Assembly (NCBI GenBank): GCA_030549175.1
Contig: JAUKUA010000002.1
Location: forward strand, 2,666,001-2,730,000
DNA length: 64,000 bases
Reading direction: 5' to 3'
DNA from: Lasiosphaeris hirsuta
Taxonomy: Eukaryota > Ascomycota > Sordariomycetes > Sordariales > Lasiosphaeriaceae
The notes under the pieces are model-generated. The model saw only the letters and a list, made by a program, of their open reading frames with translations. It had not been told where the DNA came from and did not search any database. Position numbers and translations under genes: made by a program. Positions 22,950-33,678 of the stretch are shown here, piece after piece. The first letter of the stretch is position 1; each line of letters begins with the position of its first letter.

Positions 22950-23774
22950 CTCGGCAAAGTTACTCTGGTACCGCGGGTGGGCTGTCGTCTGTGGTGGCGG
23001 GAGAAAGCGCTTGCTGGAATCGGCGCGAGGGACGAAGCGGCTACCGAATAGTGTCGAGAGCTGTGACGCAAGTAAGAGCGGCAGCTTTTTCTTTTGGGAC
23101 GCCAGCGTCGAACCTTCTCAAAGTGAAGGCAGGATGCTGAGGAAGATCGTTTGCCTGAAGCCGAGGATTGCAATAGCGTCGTATCCGGCGTGTTCAAAAA
23201 GGTCGAGTTAGCTGATCATAAAACGGCATTTGGGTGAGTTGCGCCACATGCGCCCTTCTTTCTCGTAGCTGAGGCAAACAAAGCAACCGCAAGGTGTACG
23301 TAGTGTGATGGTGAGCTGACGTTGAATGATGTAATAGCGACCCGGCAAGTTCGAGATCACGCAGAACGGCGGCAAGCACAACGCTGCCCCGCACGCTGCT
23401 GCCCCTCATTGTGCTGCTGGCCGTTGAAGCAACAGCTGCCATGTGTCCACGAGGGCCATCACCAGACAGATGAATGTATGACTCTCAATACCGGGCGCAA
23501 GTCTAGAACACCACGCATTGCATACTCGGCGGCTCTTCGTTGTGGACGCAAATATCAATATGCATTGTATATCAAAGCCAATCATCTTGGTCACAATTGG
23601 CCAAATCACAAAAGAACGCCATGCATAACGTATGCTGGATAGGAGATAGGAGAAGCACGTAAAACCACCCTTGGAAAGAAGAGCCCCCCCCCCCCCCCCC
23701 CTGGGCGATGCGACAAAATCTTACATGTCCTGTTCTGTTGCCCAATGACACGGCCCACAAGTCTCGCAGGCGCG
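22950..23774. other. Spacer with an 18-base C run
   Basis: No gene recognised. A run of 18 C lies at 23684-23701. Overlapping short frames look like shadows. Confidence 0.4.
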
Positions 23775-24980
23775 TTATACGACCGTCTCGGATCGCTCTC
23801 CCTCGGCGATAATAGGAATACCCAGCCCTCGATCGGGGCTCTGTAGCACCAATTGCTCGTGCCTACGGGCCTTCAGGTAGTCGCTGACGGCCCTGATGAG
23901 AATAAACCACCCAATGATCATGAGAATGTACGCCGCCCAATCGCTGTTGGCGAGATCTGCAAAGCTGCCGTTCCCATCGGACCCATCAACGTCGCCAGGT
24001 TTAAAGTCGTGGGAGTTTGGGTCCTGCGGATTCGCATAGCCTTCGCCTACGTTGCCACCCATACCGCCAGCCCCTGAACCAGCATTACCGCCGGGGCTGC
24101 CGCCCTTCATGTAGAAGCCGTACTGGATCAGGGTGATGCCGAGACCTGCGCGCGAGCCGTTCTTGGCAGCGTGCGTCGAGTGTAGGAGATACGTCAAGAG
24201 GAAACCAACGAGCTGGAACGACATGGATATCATGCCGTTCCAGATGAAGCTGAAGAAGGACCCGACGGGCATGCCGTCAATGTAGACCTCGTCTGGCCCG
24301 CCGAGCCCGGGGGCCAGGATTGTTGTTTCCCAGTATGGCGGGGCCGCATCAGCGGCAGCTTGTTCGTAGGACTAGCGCTGCAAGTTAGAGAGTTACGCTC
24401 GGAAAATACTTGCCGAGGAGGCACGAATAAGCGTAACATACCGGAGGCATCTCATCCTTCTCCTCGCCGCCACGATCCGGCTTTGCCGCTAGGTTGGAGA
24501 AGACTCCATCTGACTGAATTCCTCCGCCGTAAACCCTCGATGATACCTGTGCAGATTCACCGGTGGGAGGCGCGGAAATTTCGGATTGCGATCGTGGGGG
24601 CGGCCTCCTCGTTGGCATCGGCCTCGAGTCGTTTGGGTCGGCGTGCGTCGCACTTCCGATTGCGATTGACGAAGGGCCACGCACTAACCGCTGCCTATCG
24701 TCCGACTCCTCTTCGCTCTCGTCGCCATCGGTATCAAATGCATCAGCAAGGTCGGCATTCACTCGTGCATCCCGTTCTCTCGACAGGATTGACGATGCCC
24801 TGGAATGGAAGGACGGCGGTGGTGAGTTGGGGATTGTCCTCGATACGGGGGTCTCGGCAGGGGAGTCGGGCTCGTCGTCGTCGTCATGGGCATTCACCTA
24901 CGAGCGAAATGTCAGTAATCCCATCAAAGACCTTGGGGAATTGTCGTAGTAAAATATACCCTCGCATATCGCGCCGACAT
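23775..24980 (-). CDS. BSD2: BSD2-like ubiquitin-ligase adaptor membrane protein
   Basis: The product belongs to the NEDD4-interacting/Bsd2 family (PF10176): Golgi/endosome membrane proteins that recruit the Rsp5 ubiquitin ligase to metal transporters and other cargo. Exons 24980-24960, 24897-24442 and 24371-23775 give about 357 residues. The N-terminus (MSARYAR, then acidic and Ser-rich) is disordered. The membrane part has the family signature GMPVGSFFSFIWN, SMSFQLVGFLLTYLLHSTHA, GSRAGLGITLIQYGFYM and a last helix near ILMIIGWFILIRAV. Splicing exon 2 to exon 3 creates a PPSY motif, the PPxY type that binds Rsp5/NEDD4 WW domains. A Gly-rich loop separates helices two and three. The gene is divergent from the CBP6-like gene across a 609-base shared promoter. 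Confidence 0.92.
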
Positions 24981-25589
24981 TATGTTTTGGAATGCGGGAA
25001 TTGCTGGATTGTCGGTTTTGGTGTCGGTGTTTCACCTAGACACCCCTCTCGATCGGCTTCAAATAGGAAATAGGAGCGAATGGCAGAACAGGAGAAAAGA
25101 TGCGGTCGACGCTTTTGAGTTTGTTGGGTTGCTGGTATCGAGGAAGGTATACGAAGTGGAAATTCAACCTAAGGAGAACGGGGAAAATGCGAAGGCAAAA
25201 GGAGCGCACGCGGCTCGGTGAGGGCGTCGTGGAAGGGGACGGTGGTTTGAAGCGTCGAAAATGGCCACCCCAGCCGATACGTCCATATGACATGGCACTG
25301 GCTCAGGCGGCTGACCAAGGAAACCCCGACCTGGAAGCTCGTGGAGAACACCAGAAATGGTGGTGGGGCCTGGCTGCCTCAGGTAGTTACTGCCTGCCGC
25401 GCCAGCTGACGGACCCTTGAATTTCCCCATATCAGCGCCAAGACTCGCATTGCCGCCACGAAGTTCCGTTGGGGACTTGGGTGTGGCTTGATTGTGGCTG
25501 ATACTTCAAGATTTCGGTCGTTGACGTCGACAATTTTGAGAGCCGAGCTTTGCGAGAACACGCGCGCGGGTACCCACATCACCGCCAAC
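24981..25589. promoter_or_regulatory. Shared divergent promoter region of BSD2-like and CBP6-like genes
   Basis: The two genes start at 24980 (minus) and 25590 (plus), so this 609-base stretch must hold both promoters. No TATA box stands out. Small open frames within it are unconvincing. Confidence 0.5.
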
Positions 25590-26096
25590 ATGTCTAGCAC
25601 AAGCAAAAAGGTATTCCTGCATTCTCCTAACTACTTGCTACAGTATGAGGACCAATTGCTAACTTGAATCCCCCTCTGTAGGCGCTCGAGCTCTTCAGCC
25701 GCGCGCTGCAGCGTTGGCCCAAGGACACCCTTCGACCAGACTGCCAGCTACAAGATGTTCTTGCCAAGCGCATGGCGACCGGCGAGGTTCTCCCGCCATC
25801 TCTGTTCGCGCGGAGCGCCGGCGCAAAGGCTGAGGCCGAAATGCGCCAGGTCAACGCTCTCTATGCGCTGCTCGGAAACAGATACTCGCTCAAGGTAAGC
25901 CCGGCACTGCCCACGGCTTTGGCAAGGATAACTAACGATCTATGTGTCACAGTACAAACTCAGCGACAAAATAATGAGGCCAAGGAGCAACCCAACATAC
26001 TACACCGACCTGCTGGTCGAAATCGAAGAGGCGCCCAACCGGACATGGTTCAACAGGATAGCAAAGAAGTTCGGGGGCATGTTCCGGCTTCGGTGA
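25590..26096 (+). CDS. CBP6: CBP6/UQCC2-like mitochondrial complex III assembly factor
   Basis: Exons 25590-25610, 25682-25894 and 25953-26096 encode about 125 residues. The text ALELFSRALQRWPKDTLRPD followed by QLQDVLAKR, a central helix NALYALLGNRYSLK and the end NPTYYTDLLVEIEEAPNRTW is a pattern I associate with fungal Cbp6/UQCC2 proteins. These act with Cbp3 at mitochondrial ribosomes to promote translation and assembly of cytochrome b. The protein is small and basic and lacks membrane helices, as expected for a matrix factor. All introns are gt-ag and short. It converges on the citrate carrier gene, 233 bases away. The family call rests on recalled patterns, so it is likely rather than certain. 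Confidence 0.7.
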
Positions 26097-26329
26097 GGCA
26101 GTCACGGCCTGATGTCACAACAGTGTACAACAAAATAGAAGCTTTGCATCGTCCTGGTGTTTTGGGCCGTCAGCCGACTTTTCAAGCGACAAAGACGCAA
26201 CACCCAAGTTCAAACGGATCTGTATTACCAATTATATGTACAACAACTTTTGTCTACCCATGCAGCTGGGGGTATATAAGAACCACTCGACAACATCTTG
26301 GCAAACGCCCTGGAGTTCCTGTTGGGTTT

Positions 26330-27513
26330 CTAAATGTACCGTCTCTCCGGATCCAAGGTATCCATCAACTCCATGCTCTTCTCGTACATGGTAAACACAA
26401 TGCCGCCACTCATAACCAACCTCACCAACCTCGGTAGCGCACCGCTCCAGAAGGTCAAGATGCCCTCCTGCTTGAAGATGAGGCTCGCGCAGCGGAATGA
26501 GTTGCCGTAGACCTGGCGCGCCTCGATGCTCTGCATGCGCGTCTTGACCGTGTCGAGCGGTTGCGTGACGTAGACGGTGATGAGGCCGGCAATGCCGCCC
26601 ATAGCGAACGTGCCCATGGCCCCCAGCTTCTCGCCGGGCGCTGTGTACCCATCGGCCAGCTGCTTGAGCCCGTTGTAGACCGAGAAGCGCGTCGCGCTGT
26701 TGGCCGCCTGCCGCGCCGTCGTCGGTACAAAACCCTGGAAGAAGCCGCGGATGCCGCGCTCGCGCGCGATGATGGGGACGGCATGCAGGAAGCCGCGCAG
26801 GCGCGGGTTGGCAGACTTGCGATCGTCGATGCTGTGGGCGGCGAGGATTAGCGGGTGGGGAGGGGACGGGGGCGGTGTATCTTACAGCGTCGTCTTGATG
26901 CTCTCGGTCGGCGTGACCGCGAGCAGCGACTCCGTCACACCGGCGCCGAAACCCGCGAGTACAGTCCGAGGACCGGAGAGCTTGCCCTCAGAGTCGGCGA
27001 GCAGCGTCTTGTACTGGTCAAAGGCGACAAACCCTACAAACCACTCGTTTCTCAGCCATGGTACCTATCAGCCGAAAGGGGGTAAAAGCGTACGGATGCC
27101 CGCCTTGGTCGAGTTGCCAATGATCAGGGTGGTGCACCCGGCATACCACTGCTTTCCGAACGGCGGCCATGGCAGCTTCTGGCCTTCGGCTAACCTGCGA
27201 TTGAGCTGTGTCCGAGTCTTGGCAACTGTCAAGGGGGAAATGTCAGATTTGAAGCGGGCGCGAAGCAATTGGTCTGGAGACGGCGACGTACATTCGGCTG
27301 GGTATGTGATGGCTGAAGGCGCGGGCGAGTTAGCAAGCAAGCACACGAGCAATTGCGGTTTGCGGAGCTGTTGACGCATTGATGATGGAACAAGGATAGG
27401 TGTGGCTCACCAATCTCAACGGCACCGGCGGTCGAGCCTGCGAGAATGGACCGCAGAGCACTTGGGCCCTTCAGCGCCGGGTGCAAATCGTCCTTGGGGG
27501 CGGCAGACGACAT
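26330..27513 (-). CDS. CTP1: Mitochondrial tricarboxylate (citrate) carrier
   Basis: The product is a mitochondrial carrier of the inner membrane, most like Ctp1, which exchanges citrate with other di- or tricarboxylates. Exons 27513-27411, 27312-27292, 27225-27094, 27033-26886 and 26831-26330 give about 301 residues, the normal size, including one exon of only 21 bases. The three repeats each keep the P-x-[DE]-x-x-K signature: YPAEFAKTR, TPTESIKTT and QPLDTVKTR. The QWYAGC segment and the repeat-two line GFGAGVTESLLAV are typical of citrate carriers. Every splice junction restores the alignment. The N-terminus is short, with no presequence, as is usual for carriers. Confidence 0.92.
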
Positions 27514-28076
27514 GCTGGGCGAGATGGGCAATTGCGGGTGGTGAGAGTTGGAGCAACAAATGATTCGGCCTCGGGATTTTCGAGGTTGCACCAAGTCCAA
27601 GCAAACGCCATGATGCGATATGGCGGGGTCGCTTCCCTGTATCTTGGCACACTCGAGCTCCCCCTGAATTGGCGCCTTTGGCAACGCAGGCAGGGTTAGG
27701 GTTGATTAAAGCGCCTGACTGAAGCTTATTGACCTGAATTGCATCAGTTTTCACTAGGTTACCTGGTACGGACAGACTTTTTTTTTTCTTTCCTACCTTG
27801 CCCCATCTGATAGCGTTCACCTCTGTAATAAGCTGACTTTCGGTGCAGGCCGTTACCAAACCCAGCGTCAACACAAGCTCGATAATGCTTCGTACCGTAA
27901 TAAAGCTCACGTATCTACCTTTTAGAAAGGCTTTGAAAAATCGAAATGTTGTGAACCCTAATTTTCACGGTATAAAACTAGCACCGCATGCTTCCACGTC
28001 CCACCTCTGTCGCAGGCGGCGTCAACTTGTTGAGAGAAGCTACCAATTGAACATTCAGACATCAACAAGGGACTGC
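27514..28076. other. Divergent promoter region between CTP1 and an orphan gene
   Basis: Start codons at 27513 (minus) and 28077 (plus) flank this stretch. The plus-strand frame of the orphan gene is open from 27843, so a longer start is formally possible. Confidence 0.45.
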
Positions 28077-28853
28077 ATGGCTTCAGAAGAAGTGGCGGCT
28101 CGCCCAGTTTCTTCCAACTCGGGTCATCAGGAGGACGTTATAACGGCGACGAGCACCATGGCCCCCCAGACAACGTCCGAGCCACGAAACATCCGCCCAT
28201 CTCAAGCTATTGAGAGTCAGCCCCCCGGTTCCGGGAAAGGTGATGCCTACTCAAGTCACCGCAGAGGGGTCGGTAACATGTGCATCTCGTTCGAGCCACA
28301 TGCTGGGCCCTTGGCAGGACAAAACATGACGTGGCGGGGGCATATGTGGATCAAATGCGACGACATACCACGTCTCATGCGGGAGGGCCTTGGGTGGACG
28401 ACCAAAAACATATTACCGGATCAAGGGCTCATGGGCGAAGCGGCCCGAAACATGATGGCCCATGAAGGAGCAGAATCCACACCTTGCTACCGGCGTGTAT
28501 GGACGCTCCAGGACCAGAGCAGCGGCGAGTTCCCCTACTGGCTCGCCCGTCTCACCGTCTACTCAAATTCGGCCACCGGGCTACACACATTCGAGCCAAC
28601 AGCCTTATCAAGGCAGGACATTACGAAAGTCATCGCCTGGAAAGGCTCGGAGCGGAATGAGAAAATATACCGCTACGAAGCCCTTGCCCCTGGGAATACC
28701 CTTGACCTCGTCGGCAAAGACAACTCCGAGTTAAGGAAATGTCCCGTTTATCGAGAAGGACCTTTGGAGCGTGGGTTTTGCTATCTTGTGGCAGTTATTT
28801 GGTTTCTGGTCTTTTTACTATTGCTATATGATGCCAACTTTACAGAAGTATAG
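28077..28853 (+). CDS. Orphan protein with a C-terminal membrane segment, 258 aa
   Basis: I do not recognise this protein. The intronless frame has a disordered, Ser/Thr/Pro-rich N-terminal third, a middle region with several aromatic residues and some regular spacing (YRRVWTLQDQSSGEFPYWLA, LHTFEPTALSRQDITKVIAW), and one strong hydrophobic segment near the end (CYLVAVIWFLVFLLLLYDA) followed by only six residues. It could therefore be a tail-anchored membrane protein with a cytosolic domain. The start at 28077 is chosen because the region before it is basic and unlike the rest; the frame continues upstream to 27843. It sits at the edge of the relic-rich block and may be lineage-specific. Confidence 0.5.
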   Translation: MASEEVAARPVSSNSGHQEDVITATSTMAPQTTSEPRNIRPSQAIESQPPGSGKGDAYSSHRRGVGNMCISFEPHAGPLAGQNMTWRGHMWIKCDDIPRLMREGLGWTTKNILPDQGLMGEAARNMMAHEGAESTPCYRRVWTLQDQSSGEFPYWLARLTVYSNSATGLHTFEPTALSRQDITKVIAWKGSERNEKIYRYEALAPGNTLDLVGKDNSELRKCPVYREGPLERGFCYLVAVIWFLVFLLLLYDANFTEV

Positions 28854-29032
28854 TTGCATACCTTGCCTTTCATGCTACTCATTGGCCCGCTGGAGACACC
28901 CTCATGCAGCCTGGCAGCATGGCCGCCGCCTCCCATCTGCGCACCGAAACAGCAAGGCTACGCCGACCTCGCGATATTTCCTCTCTCACCTCACATTCAA
29001 TCAACCTCAACCCGGACTCGTATCACGCCGCC

Positions 29033-29956
29033 ATGGGCCCACTGTCTATCACGGTGGGATGTCTGAGCTTGGTATCTACCATCACCAAGGTGTCAACCAC
29101 GATTTTCTTTTTCATGCAGGACGTACACCAAGCACGGGGCGACCTCGACGCCGTCTCCCGCGAGCTCACGTTGCTAAAGACAGTCCTCGAGCTGTTGGTT
29201 GAGGACGACCAGAATGAGTCGGTAACCCTGCCAGATACCTCAGTCGACATGTTGCGGGCATTGTGAAAAACTGCAGCACCGTGGTCCTGGACATCGAAAG
29301 CTGCGTTGAGAAACACCAGAGGCCCTCGCTCTCCGCTGGCCTCTCCTGGGCCACTTCTGGCCGGGACGATATCGCAAAGCTGTTGGGGGGCTTGGAGGCC
29401 CACCGGTCGGCTTTGGAGCTGGGTCTTGATATGTTGGCACTGTGAGTTGGCTCTTCTATTAGCATCGCCTTGCTGTCTGAGATACTTTCTATTCTAAGCT
29501 GCCCGTAGCCACCTCGCAAAGGAAACAAAGATTGTCGCCGACACAATCCTCCAGGATACAACCGCAATCAGGGGCGGCACGGCTCAGATTCTATACAAGA
29601 GATTGAGAGGCTAAGAGCCAGGCTTCTTCCAGGCAACCGGCCGGAATCGTCCGCCAGTACCGATATCATTCTACAAGATACCTTGAGGAATTGACGAACT
29701 ACACCGAAGTTGAGCTCGACTCGGTTACTGATAGGGAGAATGAACAGATCCCACCACCGGCCCTGAAATCCGAGCTCTCTGGTCCCAAACTAGAGCCCGA
29801 AGCGGAGCCGCCGTCCATTGCTGCGCAGGCCGCACCTGTCGACCCCGAAATAAGAGTCACTTACAGAAGTAGTGGTATTGGTGGACGGACTGCGAAGGAC
29901 ATCACGGCGGTTTTTAGGATTTCTAAGCTGCTAGACGTTCTGTCAATCTTGGAATA
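29033..29956 (+). pseudogene. Frame-broken Helo-like/STAND N-terminal domain gene
   Basis: The start MGPLSITVGCLSLVSTITKV and the following SRELTLLKTVLELL match the N-terminal domain that opens many fungal STAND/NLR-type and Helo-like proteins linked to heterokaryon incompatibility and cell death. The frame stops at about 29266, but the next conserved part (IVKNCSTVVLDIESCVEKH, then LLGGLEAHRSALELGLDML) continues in another frame, consistent with one lost base in the G run at 29256-29258. A gt-ag intron fits 29442-29508. Further frame changes near 29592 and 29671-29680 are needed to reach RYLEELTNYTEVELDS and the final TAA at about 29955. No NACHT or NB-ARC domain follows. The order of parts is intact, so this is a recent relic or a gene hit by assembly errors. 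Confidence 0.65.
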
Positions 29957-31333
29957 GAGCGTCAGCTCTAACAATAGCGAGACCCTTCATACAAGACACA
30001 GCAGACGCGCCAACCCCGGTTCTCAGCATTTTCATCCACCCAAAGCTGGCCTTCTACTTGGAGGAGGACCCGAAGAGTGAATATTGGCCTACTCCCTTGA
30101 ATAAAGATGTTAGTGATGCGACACAGCTGCTGAGTCACAGTGCGGTGGGCCACAATCCCGATATCAATCATCCCCAACGTGTGATATATGTTCTTTTTGC
30201 CAAGTCAGAACCCCCCCCCCCCCCCCCCCAATATTCGTGGGGTTTTTGATCCTTTTGCATAACCCAAGTTAGCATCAATGTCCCCAATATATCATGATGC
30301 ACTCCCTAGCGTTTTTAGCTAAAACCTCAGTAGCAGATTTTAGCCAACGCAGTGCTGTTTGCCGCAATTTATGCCTGTAGTGAAAATATTGGTCATAGCC
30401 AGGCAAACGACAAATTTGAAACAATTCAAGCCTCTCTCCGGGATATCTTGAATCCCACACGCACCATCTCGATCCCATATGAATCCAGGTTTAGCGTAGC
30501 CGACAAGAGGCTGTGGAACCTCAATCTCGGCGGTTTCCTGGTTTCGGGACCTGCCCATGAACAAAAGTTAGAGGGTGCGGGGGAGGAAAAGAACTTGGAT
30601 CGATCTGATGCCGATGACTCCTCCAACAGTAAGGTTGACCAAGGAACTACTCGGGGAACTCGTCACGGTGTAGATATTGTAGACAAATCGGGAAGCTCAA
30701 GTTCTGAACCGCGGAGACTTCGCGAGAGTTTGGTGAAAATGCTATTTCAGGGGCGGCCGGAAGTGGCCCGGGACTCAAAGCTTGGGTAGCTGCTGTAGGC
30801 AGCTTGTTGGAGTACTACAGAACAAAGTGGCTCGGGACCATTGTCGACATTCGGCACTGTACATATTATCACGAACGAACTTGTCACGGCGCCGAGACAG
30901 TCAACGCGAAACGATACCCTGAGCCGAGGAAGCGAGAGACTTACTGGTTGGGCAGGTGAACGACTCCGGAAATGCGTCGCAAAGGACCTCAAGGCAGGTG
31001 TGATAACCGCACTCTCGCATTGTTGTTGCAGCAATGGAGGTTGCCGCAGTCAGCGCGCGGGAGCCGACCTTGTCCCGCACGCTGACTGCGGCAACCTTTT
31101 ACACTGCCTCGTTCGGAACCCGGCGTCCGTAGCGGGGGTAAACAGCTTAAATCTGCAAACTTCCCTGTTTCACGGTGGTATTCACGGCGCCGATCCGCTA
31201 CTCCGGTTCGGACTCTGCGACAAACACGGACCTGCCCAGGCAACAAGTTTGCAAAATATGCAAAACGACCGTGAATGTTTTCCTAAACCATGTCTATAGT
31301 CCTGTGAATGCAAAAGCAAAGGGCAAAAACGCC
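29957..31333. other. Spacer with one open frame, a C run and a hairpin
   Basis: A plus-strand frame 30352-30789 (145 codons) has no motif I know; it may be the tail of the neighbouring relic. A run of 19 C lies at 30211-30229, and a strong inverted repeat at 31038-31097 is listed separately. Confidence 0.4.
31038..31097. repeat. Perfect 18-bp inverted repeat forming a 60-base hairpin
   Basis: The arm aggttgccgcagtcagcg (31038-31055) is exactly reverse-complemented at 31080-31097. After one mismatch, a further six-base inner pairing (gcggga with tcccgc) extends the stem. No direct repeats flank it clearly. It lies just downstream of the cystathionine gamma-synthase gene, in the 3' flank. Confidence 0.85.
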
Positions 31334-33159
31334 TCACCTGATGTACTCGCCGGCCACCCGAAGCGCCTTGCCCAGCCTCTCCCTCAACCACGCCTCCTCT
31401 TCCAACCCGACACTGATCCTCACCAGGTCCTCGACGACCCCATACTCTGACGCCCAAGCCAGCTCCTTGGGGTGCGCCAGCAACGTATACGCACAGCACA
31501 GCGTGAAGTTGGTCCCCAAGCTAGGTCCCTTGGCGACATCCAGCGCGTCATAGAAGGCAGCCGCCTTACCCGGCGTCGTGAAGCGCACCGAGAGAAGGAA
31601 TCCATAACCCTCTCCCTTTATCCGGAACCTGTCATAAACGTCTTGCGAAGCGCTCCCCTTGGGGTAGTACACATCCGCCACGGACGGATGCCTTCTCAGC
31701 ATGTCTACCACCACCTTCTCAGCATTCGCGCTGGCGCGCCGCACCCGCCCGACAAAATCCCGACTGTTCTCCTCCATCACCAGCACATCCTCCTCGAACC
31801 ACCTGCACTCTCCAACCCTCTCCCCCAAGGCACTGCTCAGGTCCTCCTTGAACGGTGACTTCGGCGACAGCGTCACGGCCCCGCCCATGACATTACACGC
31901 GCCGCTGAACATTTTGGTCAGGCTCGTGCACATGACGTCGCAGGACGAGAGGAGGTGTAGGTTGGCGGCGGTGCCGACAGTATCGTCGACGACGAGGACA
32001 AAGTTGTACTTGCGGGCGAGGGCGTGCAGGCTGGTCAGGTCGGGGGACTGCAGGAGCGGGTTGCCGGGGAACTCGGTGAAGAGAGCGTCGAGCTTGAGGG
32101 TGCCTGCTGCCAGCGCGGCTTCAAGGGCAGGGATTTCCGAGGGCGAGGAGGTGAGAAGGGTTGTGGTGTAGGAGAGGACGGTGGTGAGGACTTTGGACGT
32201 GTCGACGTAGAGGAAGCTGCGGAGCTGGGGTTAGTGTCAGTGAGCTTGGCTGAGGGGGGAGGAGGACGCGCCCGAAAAAGGCAGCCACACAGGGCGATGA
32301 ACGTTCGGGTCTCCGGACAGCTTGGATTGCGGCGGCGACTTCTGCGATTGCTGTCATGCCGGCTGGGTAGAGGAAGACGTCCTTCACGTCAGCCGTGATG
32401 CCGTCGGGTACCGACATTCCTGCCGCGATTCGCTTCTTGATCTCGGACTTGGCAATCTTGGTTCTGTCTCGAACAGCTTCTGGGTCCACGAGAAGCGGAC
32501 GGACTGGTTGCTGGGCAGATGGAGGTGATAGGAACGGAGAATTTTCAAGCCAGAGAGTGGCGCGCCGGCTGGATATGCCATAGCCTGTGTGCTGCCAGAA
32601 TGCCTTTGCTGCCGGAAACAGCTCTCCAGGATACGGGACCGCATATATGTCCTCTCTTCCGGGATCCACGGCCTTGCCCTCGCTGCCACCATTCTGATTG
32701 CCTTCATCGACGATGCCCGTTTCCCAAGTCACCCGAACCACATCAATTGGTATGTCGCCGAGCCCGAGTTTCTTTGCACTGCCGATGATGAAATCGCGGC
32801 CAAGCTCGGCATGGTTACGACTGCAAACAATAAGGGCGAGGGACGATGTCAAAGATGGCACCCTCAGGACGTGAGCATTCACAATGCTGGCAGCGAGCTT
32901 GTCTACAACGCGTGGGATGAAGAAGCGAGGATATCCGACGAGCATGACCTCCAAGATGCGAGGATCCCGTGTTGCCCATCCGAGAGTATCGGACCAGGTG
33001 GGCAGATGGACGCTAACGCCCTGCGGTCTGTCAGCTTGAGGATTCTTCTCCGGAAAGTTGGGCTCGTCGAAATCTGTGTGATGGGTGCCTTACATGCCGA
33101 TCCCCCGGGGGGAGGCAGTCTCCCAGTGCGAGGTGCTCTGGCGCAGCTATCGATGCCAT
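31334..33159 (-). CDS. STR2: Cystathionine gamma-synthase
   Basis: The product is a PLP enzyme of the Cys/Met metabolism family that joins cysteine to an activated homoserine to form cystathionine, a step from cysteine towards methionine. Exons 33159-33094, 33020-32272 and 32216-31334 give about 565 residues, the length of fungal cystathionine gamma-synthases, which carry a long N-terminal extension. The N-terminus shows VSVHLPTWSDTLGW, typical of the fungal enzyme. The PLP-binding lysine is in CTSLTKMFSGACNVMGG (about K373), with the cofactor Asp in LVVDDTVGT. The C-terminal substrate Arg region is EDLVRISVGLE. Joining exons 2 and 3 in frame (AAFF-G|FLYVDTSKVL) seems to need a GC donor at 32271-32270, as no GT in the right phase exists. 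Confidence 0.9.
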
Positions 33160-33678
33160 TTTCTGCTCCGGATTTCTCTTCTGCTTGGTTCGGGCAGCCC
33201 TTTCTTTGAACTAACTGCAAGGAAAATCGAAACAATTCTGGCAAAGAATTTGAGAGAGTTGGGAAATTCTCATCCCCCCCAAGGTAGTCGCGTTGCTGTA
33301 AGCGGTGTGCCCACTCCTTCTGCATGTCGCACGGGAAGCTGCGTCGCCCGATACCAGGATTCGTCCGATTGGCCTTTTCGTCTCACACCGTTCTTCCCTT
33401 TTTGCAAAACAGTTTCAGAACAGAGTGTCGTCGACACTTGCCCCCAATAAGCTCGACAAACTAGGGCAAGGTAGGTGAACTCAATCCCGCTGTCTCACTC
33501 ACCTCTCCTTAGTATTATACCAAGAGACAGATCCATGACATCAAATTGTGGAGTTCCCTGGAATGACCTCATCTTTCGACTAGCAAAATCCCGGAAAGAT
33601 TGCAGCCAATAGCATTGAATGCTCATACCTCAACAATACTTTCGCGGATGAACCTCTTGAAGAGCGCAATGGGCCTAA
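33160..33678. other. Upstream region of cystathionine gamma-synthase
   Basis: This contains the promoter side of the gene. No clear TATA box or other gene is visible; the DNA grows more AT-rich towards 33700. Confidence 0.4.
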
